Part shown: one piece after another, positions 32,497 to 41,072 of the stretch
Layout: each line of letters opens with the position of its first letter
How positions within the stretch are numbered: position 1 is the stretch's first letter
Source of the DNA: G963704535 sp963704535
GTDB taxonomy: Bacteria > Chloroflexota > Chloroflexia > Chloroflexales > Roseiflexaceae
Length of the DNA stretch: 64,000 nucleotides
Assembly: GCA_963704535.1 (NCBI GenBank)
Contig: OY969916.1
Location: 4,774,001-4,838,000, forward strand
Reading direction: 5' to 3'
The notes under the pieces: model-generated
Told to the model about the DNA's origin: nothing
What the model saw: the letters and a program-made list of their open reading frames with translations, nothing else
Databases searched by the model: none
Translations under genes and position numbers: made by a program

Positions 32497-34998
32497 TTAC
32501 TGCTCGATCAGCAGCCACAACCCCGGCGCGACCTCCTCTCCATCGCCGGGCGCCGCCGCCCACGTAATCTCGCCCGCCCGCGTAACGCTGTGCAGGTCCG
32601 CCGCCGCCAGCTCCAGCAGAGCGCGCTGGGGCGCATTCGCGCTCGCGATCGTCAGGCGCGCCAACGCGGCGCCCAGCCCAAGCTTGCGGGCCGATTTGAA
32701 GCGGCGGACGGCGGTCGTCAGCGCCAGCAGCGCCTCGCCGGCCTGCTCGGCCTCGGCATCGATCAACGTCTCATCGAGGCGCGGCCAGCGAGAGACGTGA
32801 ATCGACCGATCGCCCTCGTGCTGCGCGAACAGGAGCAGATAGATCTCCTCGGAGATATGCGGCATCACCGGCGCGAGCAGCTTGAGCAGCGCCAGCAGCG
32901 CAGAGTACAGCGTATACTGGGCCGCGTGCCGATCCGCGCCGCCGGAATCATACAAGCGCCCTTTGGCCCATTCCAGGTAGTTGTCGCACAACGTGCTCCA
33001 GAAGAATCGCTCGACCGCCTCCCGTGCCGCCCCGTACTCATACTCCTGGAAGCTGGTTGTGGCCCGAGCGATCAAGCGCTGGAGCCAGGAGAGCAGCGCC
33101 CGATCGGCCGGCAGCAGCGCCGGTCGCGTCGCGGCCGGGTCAAAATCCGCCAGGTGGCCGGCGACGAAGCGGGCGGCGTTCCACAGCTTGGTGACCAGCC
33201 GCGCGCCCTGCTTCATCTCCTCCTCGTTGACCGGCTGATCGGCGCCGACGCCGGCGCTGCAAGCCCAGTAGCGAACAGCGTCGGCGCCATAGCGCCCGAG
33301 CAGCACCGACGGCTCGATCGGCGCGTTGCCGACCGATTTGTGGATGCTGTGCCCCGAGCGATCGAGCGCGTGACCGGAGATCATCAGCGTCTCCCAGGGG
33401 ATCGTGCCGAAGTGATAGTGCGACTTGACGATCGTGTAGAACGCCCAAGTGCGAATGATATCGTGGCCCTGCGGCCGCAGCTGCATGGGGAACAGCCGCG
33501 CATGCAGCGCCGGATCATCGAGCAGGCGCGCCGCGATCTGCGGGCTGACCGACGAAGTCGCCCAGGTATCCATGACGTCTTCATCCGGCCGCAGCTCGGC
33601 GTTGCCGCACGCGCAGGCGCGCGGGGGCGGCGTGGTCGTCGGGTCGACCGGGAGCTGCTCCTCGTCGGCCAGGACCGCGGCGCCGCAGCGGTCGCAGTGC
33701 CAGACCGGGAACGAGACGCCGTAAAAGCGCTGGCGCGAGATACACCAATCCCAGTTCAGATGCTCGACCCAGTGCTCGTAGCGGGCGTGCATATGCGCCG
33801 GGCGCCAGGCGATGCGCCGGCCGGCGTCGAGCAGCGCCGCCTTGGCGTCCAGGATGCGAACAAACCACTGGCTGGTCTCCAGGATCTCCAGCGGCGTCTT
33901 GCAGCGCTCGTGGATGCGGACCGACTGTGACGTCTCGCGGGCCTCAAGCAGCAGCCCAGCCGCCCGCAGATCCGCGACGAGCCGCTCGCGCGCCTGGGCC
34001 AGCGTCAGCCCGGCATAGGCGCCGCCGTCCGGGCCAAGCAGCCCCTGGCGCGTAACCAGTGGGATCAGCGGCAACTCATGGGCGCGCCACCACAGGACAT
34101 CGGCCGCATCGCCGAACGTGCAGCACATCACCGCGCCGCTGCCCTTCTCAGGATCGACGGCCGCATCAGCCAGGATGGGCACCGGCCGCCCAAACAGCGG
34201 CGTCGTCGCCGTCTGCCCCAGCAGATGCGCAAAGCGCCGATCGTCGGGATGGACGAAGATCGCGACACAGGCGGGCAGCAGCTCGGGGCGCGTGGTTGCG
34301 ATCGGCAGAATTGTCCGTTGTCCGTTGTCAGTTGTCAGTTGTTCGCCAGCGTCCGCAACGGACAACGGGCCACTGACAACAGACTCGCTCTCGATGCCGA
34401 AGGCCAGCGTATAGAACGTCGTCGTGCGCTCGGCATCGTCCATCTCGGCCTGGGCGATCGCCGTCTGGCACTCGACGCACCAGGGATTGGGCGCCTGCGC
34501 CCGGTAGATCAGCCCCTTGCGATACAGGTCGATAAACGACCACTGCGAGGTGCGCCGGGCCGTTGGATCGATCGTCGAGTAGCGCAGCCGCCAATCGACG
34601 CTCATCCCCAGGCTCTTCCAGAAATGCTCGAAGCGATCCTCAACCTCGCGCGAGACCTCCAAGCAGGAAGCGATAAACGCCGCGCGGCCAACATCGCGCG
34701 CGCGGATGCCGCGGCTCCGCTCGACGAAACGCTCGGTCGGCAGGCCATTGTCGTCGAACCCAAAAGGATAATAGACGTTGTAGCCCTGCATCCGCCAGAA
34801 GCGCGCCATCGCCTCGGCCTGGGTGTAGGAGTAAACGTGGCCGATCGTGATCTCGCCGGAGACGGTCGGCGGCGGCGTATCGATCGCAAAGATCGGGCGC
34901 GGATCGTCGGGCGCGAACTCGTAAATGCGCTCGCGCGCCCAGGTCTCCTGCCAGCGGCGCTCGGCCTCGGCAGCGTCATAACGTTGTGGGAAGCCCAT
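32497..34998 (-). CDS. valS: Archaeal/rickettsial-type valyl-tRNA synthetase under T-box control
   Basis: 833 residues, the length of archaeal-type ValRS. DTPPPTVSGEITIGHVYSYT holds the HIGH motif and FGFDDNGLPTERFVE is typical of this branch. The KMSKS position reads GHSIHKSVGN, keeping only the second Lys. Two zinc pairs are visible: WCVEC and WHCDRCG...CACG. Residues about 205-229 (SVVSGPLSVA, EQLTTDNGQRT) are a translated heptamer hairpin placed just before IATTRPE of the editing domain. AAAGGAG lies before ATG 34998. A valine-specific T-box leader is directly upstream, which supports the amino-acid assignment. A bacterial-type ValRS gene lies at 20772-23628. Confidence 0.92.
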   Translation of the reverse strand: MGFPQRYDAAEAERRWQETWARERIYEFAPDDPRPIFAIDTPPPTVSGEITIGHVYSYTQAEAMARFWRMQGYNVYYPFGFDDNGLPTERFVERSRGIRARDVGRAAFIASCLEVSREVEDRFEHFWKSLGMSVDWRLRYSTIDPTARRTSQWSFIDLYRKGLIYRAQAPNPWCVECQTAIAQAEMDDAERTTTFYTLAFGIESESVVSGPLSVADAGEQLTTDNGQRTILPIATTRPELLPACVAIFVHPDDRRFAHLLGQTATTPLFGRPVPILADAAVDPEKGSGAVMCCTFGDAADVLWWRAHELPLIPLVTRQGLLGPDGGAYAGLTLAQARERLVADLRAAGLLLEARETSQSVRIHERCKTPLEILETSQWFVRILDAKAALLDAGRRIAWRPAHMHARYEHWVEHLNWDWCISRQRFYGVSFPVWHCDRCGAAVLADEEQLPVDPTTTPPPRACACGNAELRPDEDVMDTWATSSVSPQIAARLLDDPALHARLFPMQLRPQGHDIIRTWAFYTIVKSHYHFGTIPWETLMISGHALDRSGHSIHKSVGNAPIEPSVLLGRYGADAVRYWACSAGVGADQPVNEEEMKQGARLVTKLWNAARFVAGHLADFDPAATRPALLPADRALLSWLQRLIARATTSFQEYEYGAAREAVERFFWSTLCDNYLEWAKGRLYDSGGADRHAAQYTLYSALLALLKLLAPVMPHISEEIYLLLFAQHEGDRSIHVSRWPRLDETLIDAEAEQAGEALLALTTAVRRFKSARKLGLGAALARLTIASANAPQRALLELAAADLHSVTRAGEITWAAAPGDGEEVAPGLWLLIEQ
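34311..34386. repeat. Heptamer hairpin inserted in frame in the second valS
   Basis: Same element as 16850-16925. Read on the minus strand it gives the peptide SVVSGPLSVA then EQLTTDNGQRT, in the same frame as in mutS2. Confidence 0.93.
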
Positions 34999-35245
34999 TG
35001 CAGTTGCTCCTTTGCATATGGCTCATTCACAGATCGAAACCGAAGGTTGCGTACGTCACCTACATCATCGCCTATCACGGCGGATCACCCCCTTTCAGAA
35101 GGCTTGAACGGAGAACGGCGGAAGACATGGAAGGAATGGAACGGAAGCCACCGGAGGAGCGGAAACGATCCGGCTCCTCGCTGACGCGATATGCGTGTTC
35201 CGCTCATTCCGTCGCTCCGCCATTCCACATTCCAAGCCCAGGTAA

Positions 35246-35574
35246 AACAAAAAACCCTCGCCCCTACTCAGGGGCGAAGGCTCAAACCTCCGCGGTACCA
35301 CCCCGATTTCAGCAGCCGGCCACAGCCTGCTGCCCTCATCGCACGCGCTAACGGGCGCACCCGGCACCGACTACGTCGGAATTGAAAATGAAGAATTGAG
35401 AATGGAGAAAGAATCGTCTTTCTCCATTTTCAATTCTCAATGTTCAATTCTCAATTTCCCCGGCACGGCATCCGACAGGCCACGTTCAGCGCGAACATCC
35501 TAGAAGGGCTTTCAGCCGGTGGCCCTTCATCTCTGGTAGTGCTGGCGCGCCTACTCATCCTGGATATCGCCGTG
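35246..35574 (-). promoter_or_regulatory. Valine T-box riboswitch
   Basis: On the minus strand, stem I is closed by GGCACGGC (35569-35576) and GCCGTGCC (35462-35469). GATGAGTAG (35551-35559) faces GAAC-GTG-G, so the specifier is GTG (35481-35483), valine. The distal arm has CAGAGATGAAGGG and GGCTGAAAGCCC. The T-box GGGGTGGTACCGCG lies at 35291-35304, and the terminator CCTTCGCCCC/GGGGCGAGGG with a T-run at 35246-35280. Uncharged tRNA-Val would favour the antiterminator and raise expression of the ValRS at 32497-34998. A 79-bp heptamer hairpin is inserted between stem I and the T-box. Confidence 0.95.
35379..35457. repeat. GAATTGA heptamer hairpin inside valine T-box
   Basis: GAATTGAAAATGAAGAATTG and GAATGGAGAAAGA face TCTTTCTCCATTTTCAATTC and related units, forming a long imperfect hairpin. 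Confidence 0.9.
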
Positions 35575-35579
35575 CCGAC

Positions 35580-35608
35580 ATTGTAGCGGGCGATCGGCAC
35601 GCCGTCAA
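35580..35608 (-). promoter_or_regulatory. Sigma70 promoter of the valine T-box transcript
   Basis: Minus-strand TTGACG (35603-35608) and TACAAT (35580-35585) with an exact 17-nt spacer, placing the transcript start just before T-box stem I. Confidence 0.85.
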
Positions 35609-35711
35609 GGGCCCGATCGACCGATCGTCAATCAGCCCGGCGACCGATCTTCCCGGCGCGACGATATCATAGTGTACAGCAAGAAACAGGACCAAGGGAC
35701 TACGCAAATGC

Positions 35712-35739
35712 TTGCGCGAGCAACGTTGTTTGATACAAT
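35712..35739 (+). promoter_or_regulatory. Sigma70 promoter of small membrane protein gene
   Basis: TTGCGC (35712-35717) and TACAAT (35734-35739), spacer 16 nt, about 35 nt upstream of the start codon. Confidence 0.6.
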
Positions 35740-35772
35740 AGCACCAGCGCATGACTTCAAAGGAGTACATTG

Positions 35773-36042
35773 ATGGCTGCCCCCGCCGTAACTGGAGCAA
35801 TCGTTATCGCCCTGATTGGCTGGTTCGCGACGATCTTCGCGATCAGCAAATCGCCGCTGAGTAGTAAAAAGAAGCTTTTGCTGCTTGTCCCTTCCTGGGT
35901 GCCCTGGATGGCGCTCGCGCTCGGCGCGCCGATCCTCAGTGGGATGATCCCGCTGACCGAGGCCGTCAATATCGGCAGCGCGATCACCATGGGCATGATC
36001 GTTTCGCTGGTCATCTCGCGTAACCAGCGCACCAGACGCTAA
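35773..36042 (+). CDS. Small two- or three-helix membrane protein
   Basis: 89 residues with membrane segments at about 5-24, 35-55 and 65-82 and a basic end SRNQRTRR. AGGAG lies 7 nt before ATG 35773 and a promoter is visible upstream, so the gene is probably real. No family is recognised. It lies between the valine T-box unit and the spoVS/rny unit. Confidence 0.65.
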   Translation: MAAPAVTGAIVIALIGWFATIFAISKSPLSSKKKLLLLVPSWVPWMALALGAPILSGMIPLTEAVNIGSAITMGMIVSLVISRNQRTRR

Positions 36043-36078
36043 GGGGCTCGCGCGTTTTAAATCATCCCACAGCAGACC

Positions 36079-36143
36079 TGAAACGTGAGCAAGTCCCAAT
36101 CACGTTTCACGTTTTACGTTTCGTGGTTCAATCTCCAATCTCC
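36079..36143. repeat. GAAACGT and CAATCTC heptamers
   Basis: GAAACGTGAGCAAG faces ATCACGTTTCACGTTTTACG, then TCAATCTCCAATCTCC. Noncoding. Confidence 0.6.
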
Positions 36144-36172
36144 TCCTACGTTCTTGAGAGGGAAAACACAAG

Positions 36173-36209
36173 GGGCGGTAGTACCAGCAGACAACTGGTA
36201 CTACCGCCC
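36173..36209. terminator. Bidirectional terminator hairpin
   Basis: GGGCGGTAGTACCAG (36173-36187) pairs perfectly with CTGGTACTACCGCCC (36195-36209), loop CAGACAA. T-rich sequence lies on both sides. It separates the convergent small membrane protein and spoVS genes. Confidence 0.85.
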
Positions 36210-36242
36210 TTCGTAGGTTTTCTGGGGACGCCAGAACAAGGG

Positions 36243-36584
36243 CTAGCGGCGCTCGACCAATAGCCGGATCGCGGTGCGCTCCTCGTCGTCGATCGCGACA
36301 TCGATGAACGAAGGTGTACAGACGATATCGATCCCCTCTTCGCTCAGATAGCTACGAGCGATCGCGACCGCCTTGATCGCCTGGTTGGTCGCGCCGGCAC
36401 CGATCGACTGAACCTCGGCCATGCCGCTATCGCGGATCACGCCAGCGATAGCTCCGGCGACCGCGCTTGGCCTAGAGCGGGTGGAGACCTTCAGCACTTC
36501 GGCGCTATGGCGTTCGAGAGCGTGGGCACCGCTCGCACCGACGGCGCGGGCAACGGGGGCAGCCTGGGAAGTGTTGGATACCAT
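36243..36584 (-). CDS. spoVS: SpoVS-domain protein
   Basis: 113 residues from ATG 36584, with a strong AGGAGG 5 nt upstream; an alternative ATG at 36662 with GAGGAG adds 26 polar residues. The SpoVS domain is complete from EVLKVSTRSRPSAVAGAIAG to DVAIDDEERTAIRLLVE and is of the Alba-like fold that binds nucleic acid. In Bacillus SpoVS influences septation and spore coat assembly; in Chloroflexota its job is unknown. It lies downstream of rny, a neighbourhood also found in Bacillus (rny-ymdB-spoVS). Confidence 0.93.
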   Translation of the reverse strand: MVSNTSQAAPVARAVGASGAHALERHSAEVLKVSTRSRPSAVAGAIAGVIRDSGMAEVQSIGAGATNQAIKAVAIARSYLSEEGIDIVCTPSFIDVAIDDEERTAIRLLVERR

Positions 36585-36706
36585 GCGTTCCTCCTGCGAT
36601 GATGTGGAATTCAACGTGGAAGCCGGTTGAACGGTCTCCGCATCGTGATTGTCGAGGTTCATAGTCGAGAACTCCTCATACCTGCGCTGCAAGCTTGGAC
36701 AGCAGG

Positions 36707-38239
36707 TTAGCGCGCATAATCGACAGCGCGGGTTTCCCGAATGACAGTCACCTTGATCTGCCCGGGGTATTGCAGGCTTTCTTCGATCTTCTTGGCGACA
36801 TCACGCGCCAGATGGATGCTTCCAAGATCATCAATCGAGTCGGGCTGGACCATCACACGGACCTCGCGGCCGGCTTGAATAGCAAAAGCACGCTGCACAC
36901 CGTTAAACGATGTAGCGACCGTCTCCAGCGCCTCAAGCCGTTTGATATACAGGTCAAGGGTCTCGCGGCGTGCGCCGGGGCGGCCACCGGAGATCGCGTC
37001 AACGGCCTGAACCAGAAATGCTTCTACCGACTGCGGTTCCTCGTCATTATGATGGGCGGCTATCGCGTGGACGATCGCGGGCGATCGCCCAAGGCGTCGG
37101 GCAATATCAGCTCCGATCAGCGCGTGCGGCCCCTGGACTTCGTGGTCCACCGCTTTGCCGATATCGTGAAGCAGTGCCGCTGTCTTGGCGACACTGATGT
37201 TCGCGCCCAGTTCGGCGGCCATATGGGCCGCCAGCAGGGCACATTCGAGCGAGTGTTGCAGCACATTCTGCCCATAACTGGTGCGGTACTTGAGGCGGCC
37301 CAGCAGCTTGATCAGATCCGGGTGAAGCCCCTGGACATTCGCCTCATAGGCTACCCGCTCGCCCTCCTCGCGCATGATCTGCTCGATCTCCTGCTGAGTC
37401 TTGGCGACCACCTCCTCGATACGGGCGGGGTGAATGCGACCATCCTTGAGTAGTTTACCCAACGAGATACGCGCAACCTCGCGCCGCACCGGGTCGTGGC
37501 AAGAAAGGGTAACAGCTTCCGGCGTATCATCGACGATGATATCGACCCCAGTAATCTGCTCGAAGGCCCGAATGTTGCGGCCCTCGCGGCCAATAATCCG
37601 CCCCTTCAGCTCCTCGCCCGGAAGCGCGACCGTCGAGACCGTGATTTCGGCGACATAATCCGAAGCGCAGCGTTGGATGGCCAGGCCGATCACCTTGCGC
37701 GCCGTCTTATCGGCTTCATCGCGCGCGCCACGCTCGATCTCGCGAATACGGCGTGCCGCCTCATCGCGGGCCTCGACCTCAACCCTCTGGAGGATAATTG
37801 AGCGGGCCTCCTCCTGGCTAAGCGCCGAGATACGCTCTAACTCGGTTCGCTGCTGGCCGCGAAGCTGTTCGGCCTCCTGGTGGAGTTGCTCGACCTGACG
37901 CTCACGATTTTGCATCTGCCGCTCACGCCGCTCCAGCCCTTCCAACTTACGGTCAAGGTTCTCCTCTTTGCGCTGCAACCGCTCCTCTTGCTTGATAATA
38001 GCCGCCCGTGCTTCACGAATCTGCGCCTCAGCCTCGTTGCGGAGCCGCAGGGCCTCATCCTTGGCACGCAGGATGATATCCTTTTGTTCATTGCGGGCGG
38101 CTTCAAGCTGCAAGCGAATCTCAGCTTCGCTCTGACGAAGCTGGCTCTTCGCATTGCTCTTGTAGACAAAAATGCCGATGCCGATGCCGGCGGCAAAGCC
38201 GACTACCAGCCCCAGCACGGCTACTATCACCCAATCCAC
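36707..38239 (-). CDS. rny: Ribonuclease Y
   Basis: 510 residues, full length. N-terminal membrane anchor (about 3-24), long coiled coil (25-195), KH domain (GRIIGREGRNIRAFEQITG) and HD phosphodiesterase domain (VLQHSLECALLAAHMAAELG and ALLHDIGKAVDHE). RNase Y is the membrane-bound endonuclease that starts mRNA decay. The start is GTG 38239, 6 nt after AGGAGG. A consensus-like promoter at 38356-38385 drives it, and spoVS is likely co-transcribed (122-nt gap). Confidence 0.97.
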   Translation of the reverse strand: MDWVIVAVLGLVVGFAAGIGIGIFVYKSNAKSQLRQSEAEIRLQLEAARNEQKDIILRAKDEALRLRNEAEAQIREARAAIIKQEERLQRKEENLDRKLEGLERRERQMQNRERQVEQLHQEAEQLRGQQRTELERISALSQEEARSIILQRVEVEARDEAARRIREIERGARDEADKTARKVIGLAIQRCASDYVAEITVSTVALPGEELKGRIIGREGRNIRAFEQITGVDIIVDDTPEAVTLSCHDPVRREVARISLGKLLKDGRIHPARIEEVVAKTQQEIEQIMREEGERVAYEANVQGLHPDLIKLLGRLKYRTSYGQNVLQHSLECALLAAHMAAELGANISVAKTAALLHDIGKAVDHEVQGPHALIGADIARRLGRSPAIVHAIAAHHNDEEPQSVEAFLVQAVDAISGGRPGARRETLDLYIKRLEALETVATSFNGVQRAFAIQAGREVRVMVQPDSIDDLGSIHLARDVAKKIEESLQYPGQIKVTVIRETRAVDYAR

Positions 38240-38355
38240 GGTGTCCTCCTATGCACTTGTTAACGTGCGGCAGACGGTGATCCAGATGGCTGGGCCGTCA
38301 CGCAGTGCAACCAGCGTCTGTGTTTACAGATTCAGGTTGGTTCTTGATTGGCCTA

Positions 38356-38385
38356 ATAATACTCTCTCCGGCCTTCTTCTGTCAA
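38356..38385 (-). promoter_or_regulatory. Sigma70 promoter of rny-spoVS
   Basis: Minus-strand TTGACA (38380-38385) and TATTAT (38356-38361), spacer 18 nt; leader of about 110 nt. Confidence 0.75.
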
Positions 38386-38474
38386 GGCGACGTTAAAACC
38401 ATAAACCTGAATCCTAAACGATCTGCAATCACCTAGACGCTAAAAAAACGCACAACGATCGCGATACCACCAGT

Positions 38475-39710
38475 TTAGTAGTGAATATCTACTTGGGTGC
38501 CGATATCGGCCCACTCATATAGCCACTGGGCATCGTCGATATTGAGGTTAATGCAGCCATGCGACATCCGCAAGCCCGTGCCCCACTGATCGTGCCAGTA
38601 GGTGCCATGCAGCGCGACCCCGCCGACGACATACTGGACCCAGGGGATATCCGGCACATACCAGGTCTCGTCGCCGGACGACCCAGTCATGGTCTGCATC
38701 GGGTACTGGCTGTAGATCGCGTACGAGCCGGTCGGCGTATTAAATCCATCTCTGCCGGTGGCGACCGGCGCCTGGAACACGGGGGTATCGCCCTCGTAGG
38801 CGATCAGGTGCTGGGCGCTCAAGTCGACGTCGATCCGGCGCGGCCAGATCGTCGGCGCCCACTCCAGTGCCCCGACCAAGCGGGTACTGGTGGCGAACGT
38901 GTAGCCCTTGAGCGCTCCGGCCTGGCGCCCCAAGTCACCAAGCTGGACCTCATGGAGCCCGGCGAGCCGGAGCCCAAGCGAGTTGGCCATCTCCTGGTAG
39001 AAGCCGTCGAGTTGCTCGGGGTGGTATTCAAAGCGCGCCCGCTCGAAGTACTGGGCGACACGCAACTGGCCGTCAACCGGGCTGATCTCCTCGAACGGCT
39101 CGCTGAGCGGGTAGCCGAAGATCTCCAGCCCGCCGCGCTTCTCCCAGAACTGCAAGAACTTGCCACTGAGGGTGTGCTTAGTTTCGGGGAAATACACCGT
39201 CCCGCCATCAGAGGCGCCGTCAGGAAAGCTGCGCCCGGCCGTCAGCTCCCGGCCCAGCAGCGAGAGCTGCACCTGGCTGTCCTCGTCCAGGTGCTCGGGG
39301 TGATACTCCAAGCGTGCCCGCTCGAAATACTGAACGACCCGACCGTTCTCGATGATCTCCTCGCCGAGCGGGTAGCCGAAGATCAGCGGCCCACCATGGG
39401 TGCGCCAGAACGAAAGAAACCCGGCACGATCACTGATGTGATGGTTTGTCTGAGCGAAAAAGACGGTCTGGACCAGGGGCAGCGAGGCCGGATCAGTCGC
39501 GCCGAGCTGCTGGGCCAGCAGCGTACGCTGCTGCTGATCGGCCCGCTGCGCCCTGGCGACGCGCGCGTGTGCCTCCTGCGGCGCCATCGGCGCGACGAAG
39601 TCGGTCGGCGCATGAAGTGCTTCCTGACGGTACGGCGCGACGGCTGTAAGCACCACGAGGACGGCGGGGACGATCAGCACGAGCAAAGCATAGGGGCGTG
39701 GACGTTTCAT
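38475..39710 (-). CDS. L,D-transpeptidase with two LGFP-like repeats
   Basis: 411 residues. A membrane anchor or signal (about 6-23) is followed by two related repeats of about 75 residues, ending LIFGYPLGEEI...VQYFERARLEYHPE and LEIFGYPLSEPF...AQYFERARFEYHPE. These resemble LGFP-type wall-associated repeats. The C-terminal YkuD domain (about 290-411) ends with HGTYW and the catalytic SHGCINLNIDDAQWLYEW. It would cross-link peptidoglycan or attach proteins outside the membrane. Confidence 0.93.
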   Translation of the reverse strand: MKRPRPYALLVLIVPAVLVVLTAVAPYRQEALHAPTDFVAPMAPQEAHARVARAQRADQQQRTLLAQQLGATDPASLPLVQTVFFAQTNHHISDRAGFLSFWRTHGGPLIFGYPLGEEIIENGRVVQYFERARLEYHPEHLDEDSQVQLSLLGRELTAGRSFPDGASDGGTVYFPETKHTLSGKFLQFWEKRGGLEIFGYPLSEPFEEISPVDGQLRVAQYFERARFEYHPEQLDGFYQEMANSLGLRLAGLHEVQLGDLGRQAGALKGYTFATSTRLVGALEWAPTIWPRRIDVDLSAQHLIAYEGDTPVFQAPVATGRDGFNTPTGSYAIYSQYPMQTMTGSSGDETWYVPDIPWVQYVVGGVALHGTYWHDQWGTGLRMSHGCINLNIDDAQWLYEWADIGTQVDIHY

Positions 39711-39841
39711 GATGCGGTTCCGAGCACAATAATGATTGTCCAGTGCGCCAGGTTAGGCGCAGGTATTCTTGCATTATATGCACAATTGGTTATCTTGACT
39801 ATCCCCCAAAATTTGTATTTTGCGCTGCTTGCTGCTTTACA

Positions 39842-40162
39842 GCCCAAAGCCTCAACAACCTGGCCTCCCTGCTACGTGCTCAAGGCGACTACGCCGCCGC
39901 CCGCCCACTCTTCGAGCGCGCCCTAACCATCCGCGAGCAGGCGCTCGGCCCGCTGCATCCTCATACCGCCACCAGCCTCAACAATCTGGCCGATCTCGAA
40001 ACCGAGGGCCGGCATTTGAGCACGGCGGCGCGGCGCCTGTGGCAGGGCGAGCGCGATGGGGCGGCGCTGGCCGCCGGGCTCGACGCGCAGGATGCGGCGC
40101 TGGTGGCGCGGGTGCTGGAGCTGATCGGCGACGGCGAGGGCAGAGAGCCGAGTGAAACGTGA
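39842..40162 (+). pseudogene. TPR protein fragment
   Basis: About 106 codons with one and a half kinesin-light-chain-like TPR units: SLNNLASLLRAQGDYAAARP, LFERALTIREQALGPLHPHT and ATSLNNLADL. The sequence then continues as an Ala/Leu-rich helix to a stop. The part before residue 1 here is non-family sequence and there is no ribosome-binding site, so it reads as the 3' remnant of a larger TPR gene whose beginning has been lost. Confidence 0.65.
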
Positions 40163-40380
40163 AATGTGATGCGTGAATCCGGTGTACGGATCACAGATCA
40201 GGCGTCATGCTGGCGCGACTTTCCGCTATCACACGGCCCGCCACGTGGAGACCTTCCGACGCCTGTTTGCCGCCCAACCGCACCGTAAGCTGATCGACAT
40301 TCTACAAGCACTTGTGGACGAGGATAACTATGGCCGTTTGGGCGAGATTGGCATTCCTTCTCAATAACAGGGCCTATGCG

Positions 40381-40480
40381 CTGGCGCCCGCAACGCTCTA
40401 TTGCCTGCGGCAGCATCGACGATGTTTCGCCCGGTCGGGCGAAACATCGTCGATAAAAGGAAGAAGAATCACATTAATCT
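40381..40480. repeat. Family B element, short version
   Basis: GGCGCCCGCAACGCTCTATT, then a hairpin with 18-bp perfect arms (40415-40432 and 40437-40454, loop GGTC), then AAAGGAAGAAG. The middle block with CTTCGACAAGCTCAGG is missing. The tail overlaps the end of the DUF983 gene. Confidence 0.9.
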
Positions 40481-40830
40481 TCGAACATGGAGCCGGTGAG
40501 GTATAGAATGCTGGTCCAGAGGCCGCGCGCGTGGCGGTAGAACCATAGCGAGAAGGCCACGGTGCAGAGCGTGAGCAGGATGATCAGCACCAGGGATGAA
40601 AGGCTAGTGAAGAGGGCCAGGTAGGCCGCCGCCAGGATCGCCAGCGCCGACGTCACCGTCGTGTTGATCGCCATGCCGCCGGTGACTTCGCCGGCGTCGC
40701 GCTCGAAGATCACGCCGCAGACTGGGCAGCGCACGTTCATTGTGAAGAACGAGCGGAACATCTTGCCGCGCTGGCAGGCCGGGCAGATCAGCAGCAGGCC
40801 CTGGATCAGGATGCGCAGTCCCCGTCTCAT
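40474..40830 (-). CDS. DUF983 family zinc-ribbon membrane protein
   Basis: 118 residues. Two CxxC pairs, LICPACQRGKMF and VRCPVCGVIF, near residues 16-40 probably bind a metal, followed by two membrane segments (about 55-78 and 82-103). This is the DUF983 layout. In alphaproteobacteria such genes lie near haem and cytochrome oxidase genes; a ctaA gene is present at 51028, though not adjacent. The start is set at ATG 40830; the DNA upstream is AGAACAA repeat and gives no ribosome-binding site. Confidence 0.8.
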   Translation of the reverse strand: MRRGLRILIQGLLLICPACQRGKMFRSFFTMNVRCPVCGVIFERDAGEVTGGMAINTTVTSALAILAAAYLALFTSLSSLVLIILLTLCTVAFSLWFYRHARGLWTSILYLTGSMFED

Positions 40831-40839
40831 AGCGTATAG

Positions 40840-40870
40840 AAAGAACAAAGAACAAAGAACCAAGAACAAC
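40840..40870. repeat. AGAACAA heptamers
   Basis: Four AGAACAA/AGAACCA units upstream of the DUF983 gene, of the same family as those read in frame in valS. Confidence 0.8.
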
Positions 40871-41072
40871 TTCTACGCTCTTTGTTGTTTGCTCTTGGTA
40901 CAGGCAGCGCGGCGAGCGGGGTGGGATGCGGGGCCTTCGCCGACGGATTGTGTGGCGGTCAGTATAGCACGTCGCGCAGGCTTTTTTCCTACTCAGACCT
41001 GACCGGTCTTGGGGAAGGCATCGAAAGCGCCTGAGTCAGACCTGTCAGGTCTTAGTTGAGAGGTACTGGTGC

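Noticed and set aside
40173..40367. 64-codon plus-strand frame with ARHVETFRRLFAAQPHRK
   Set aside because: No ribosome-binding site and no family; lies between a TPR remnant and a repeat. Could be another gene remnant, but unsupported.
41000..41060. Inverted GACCTGACCGGTC / GACCTGTCAGGTC motifs as an operator
   Set aside because: Likely a short dispersed repeat; the position relative to any promoter is unclear.
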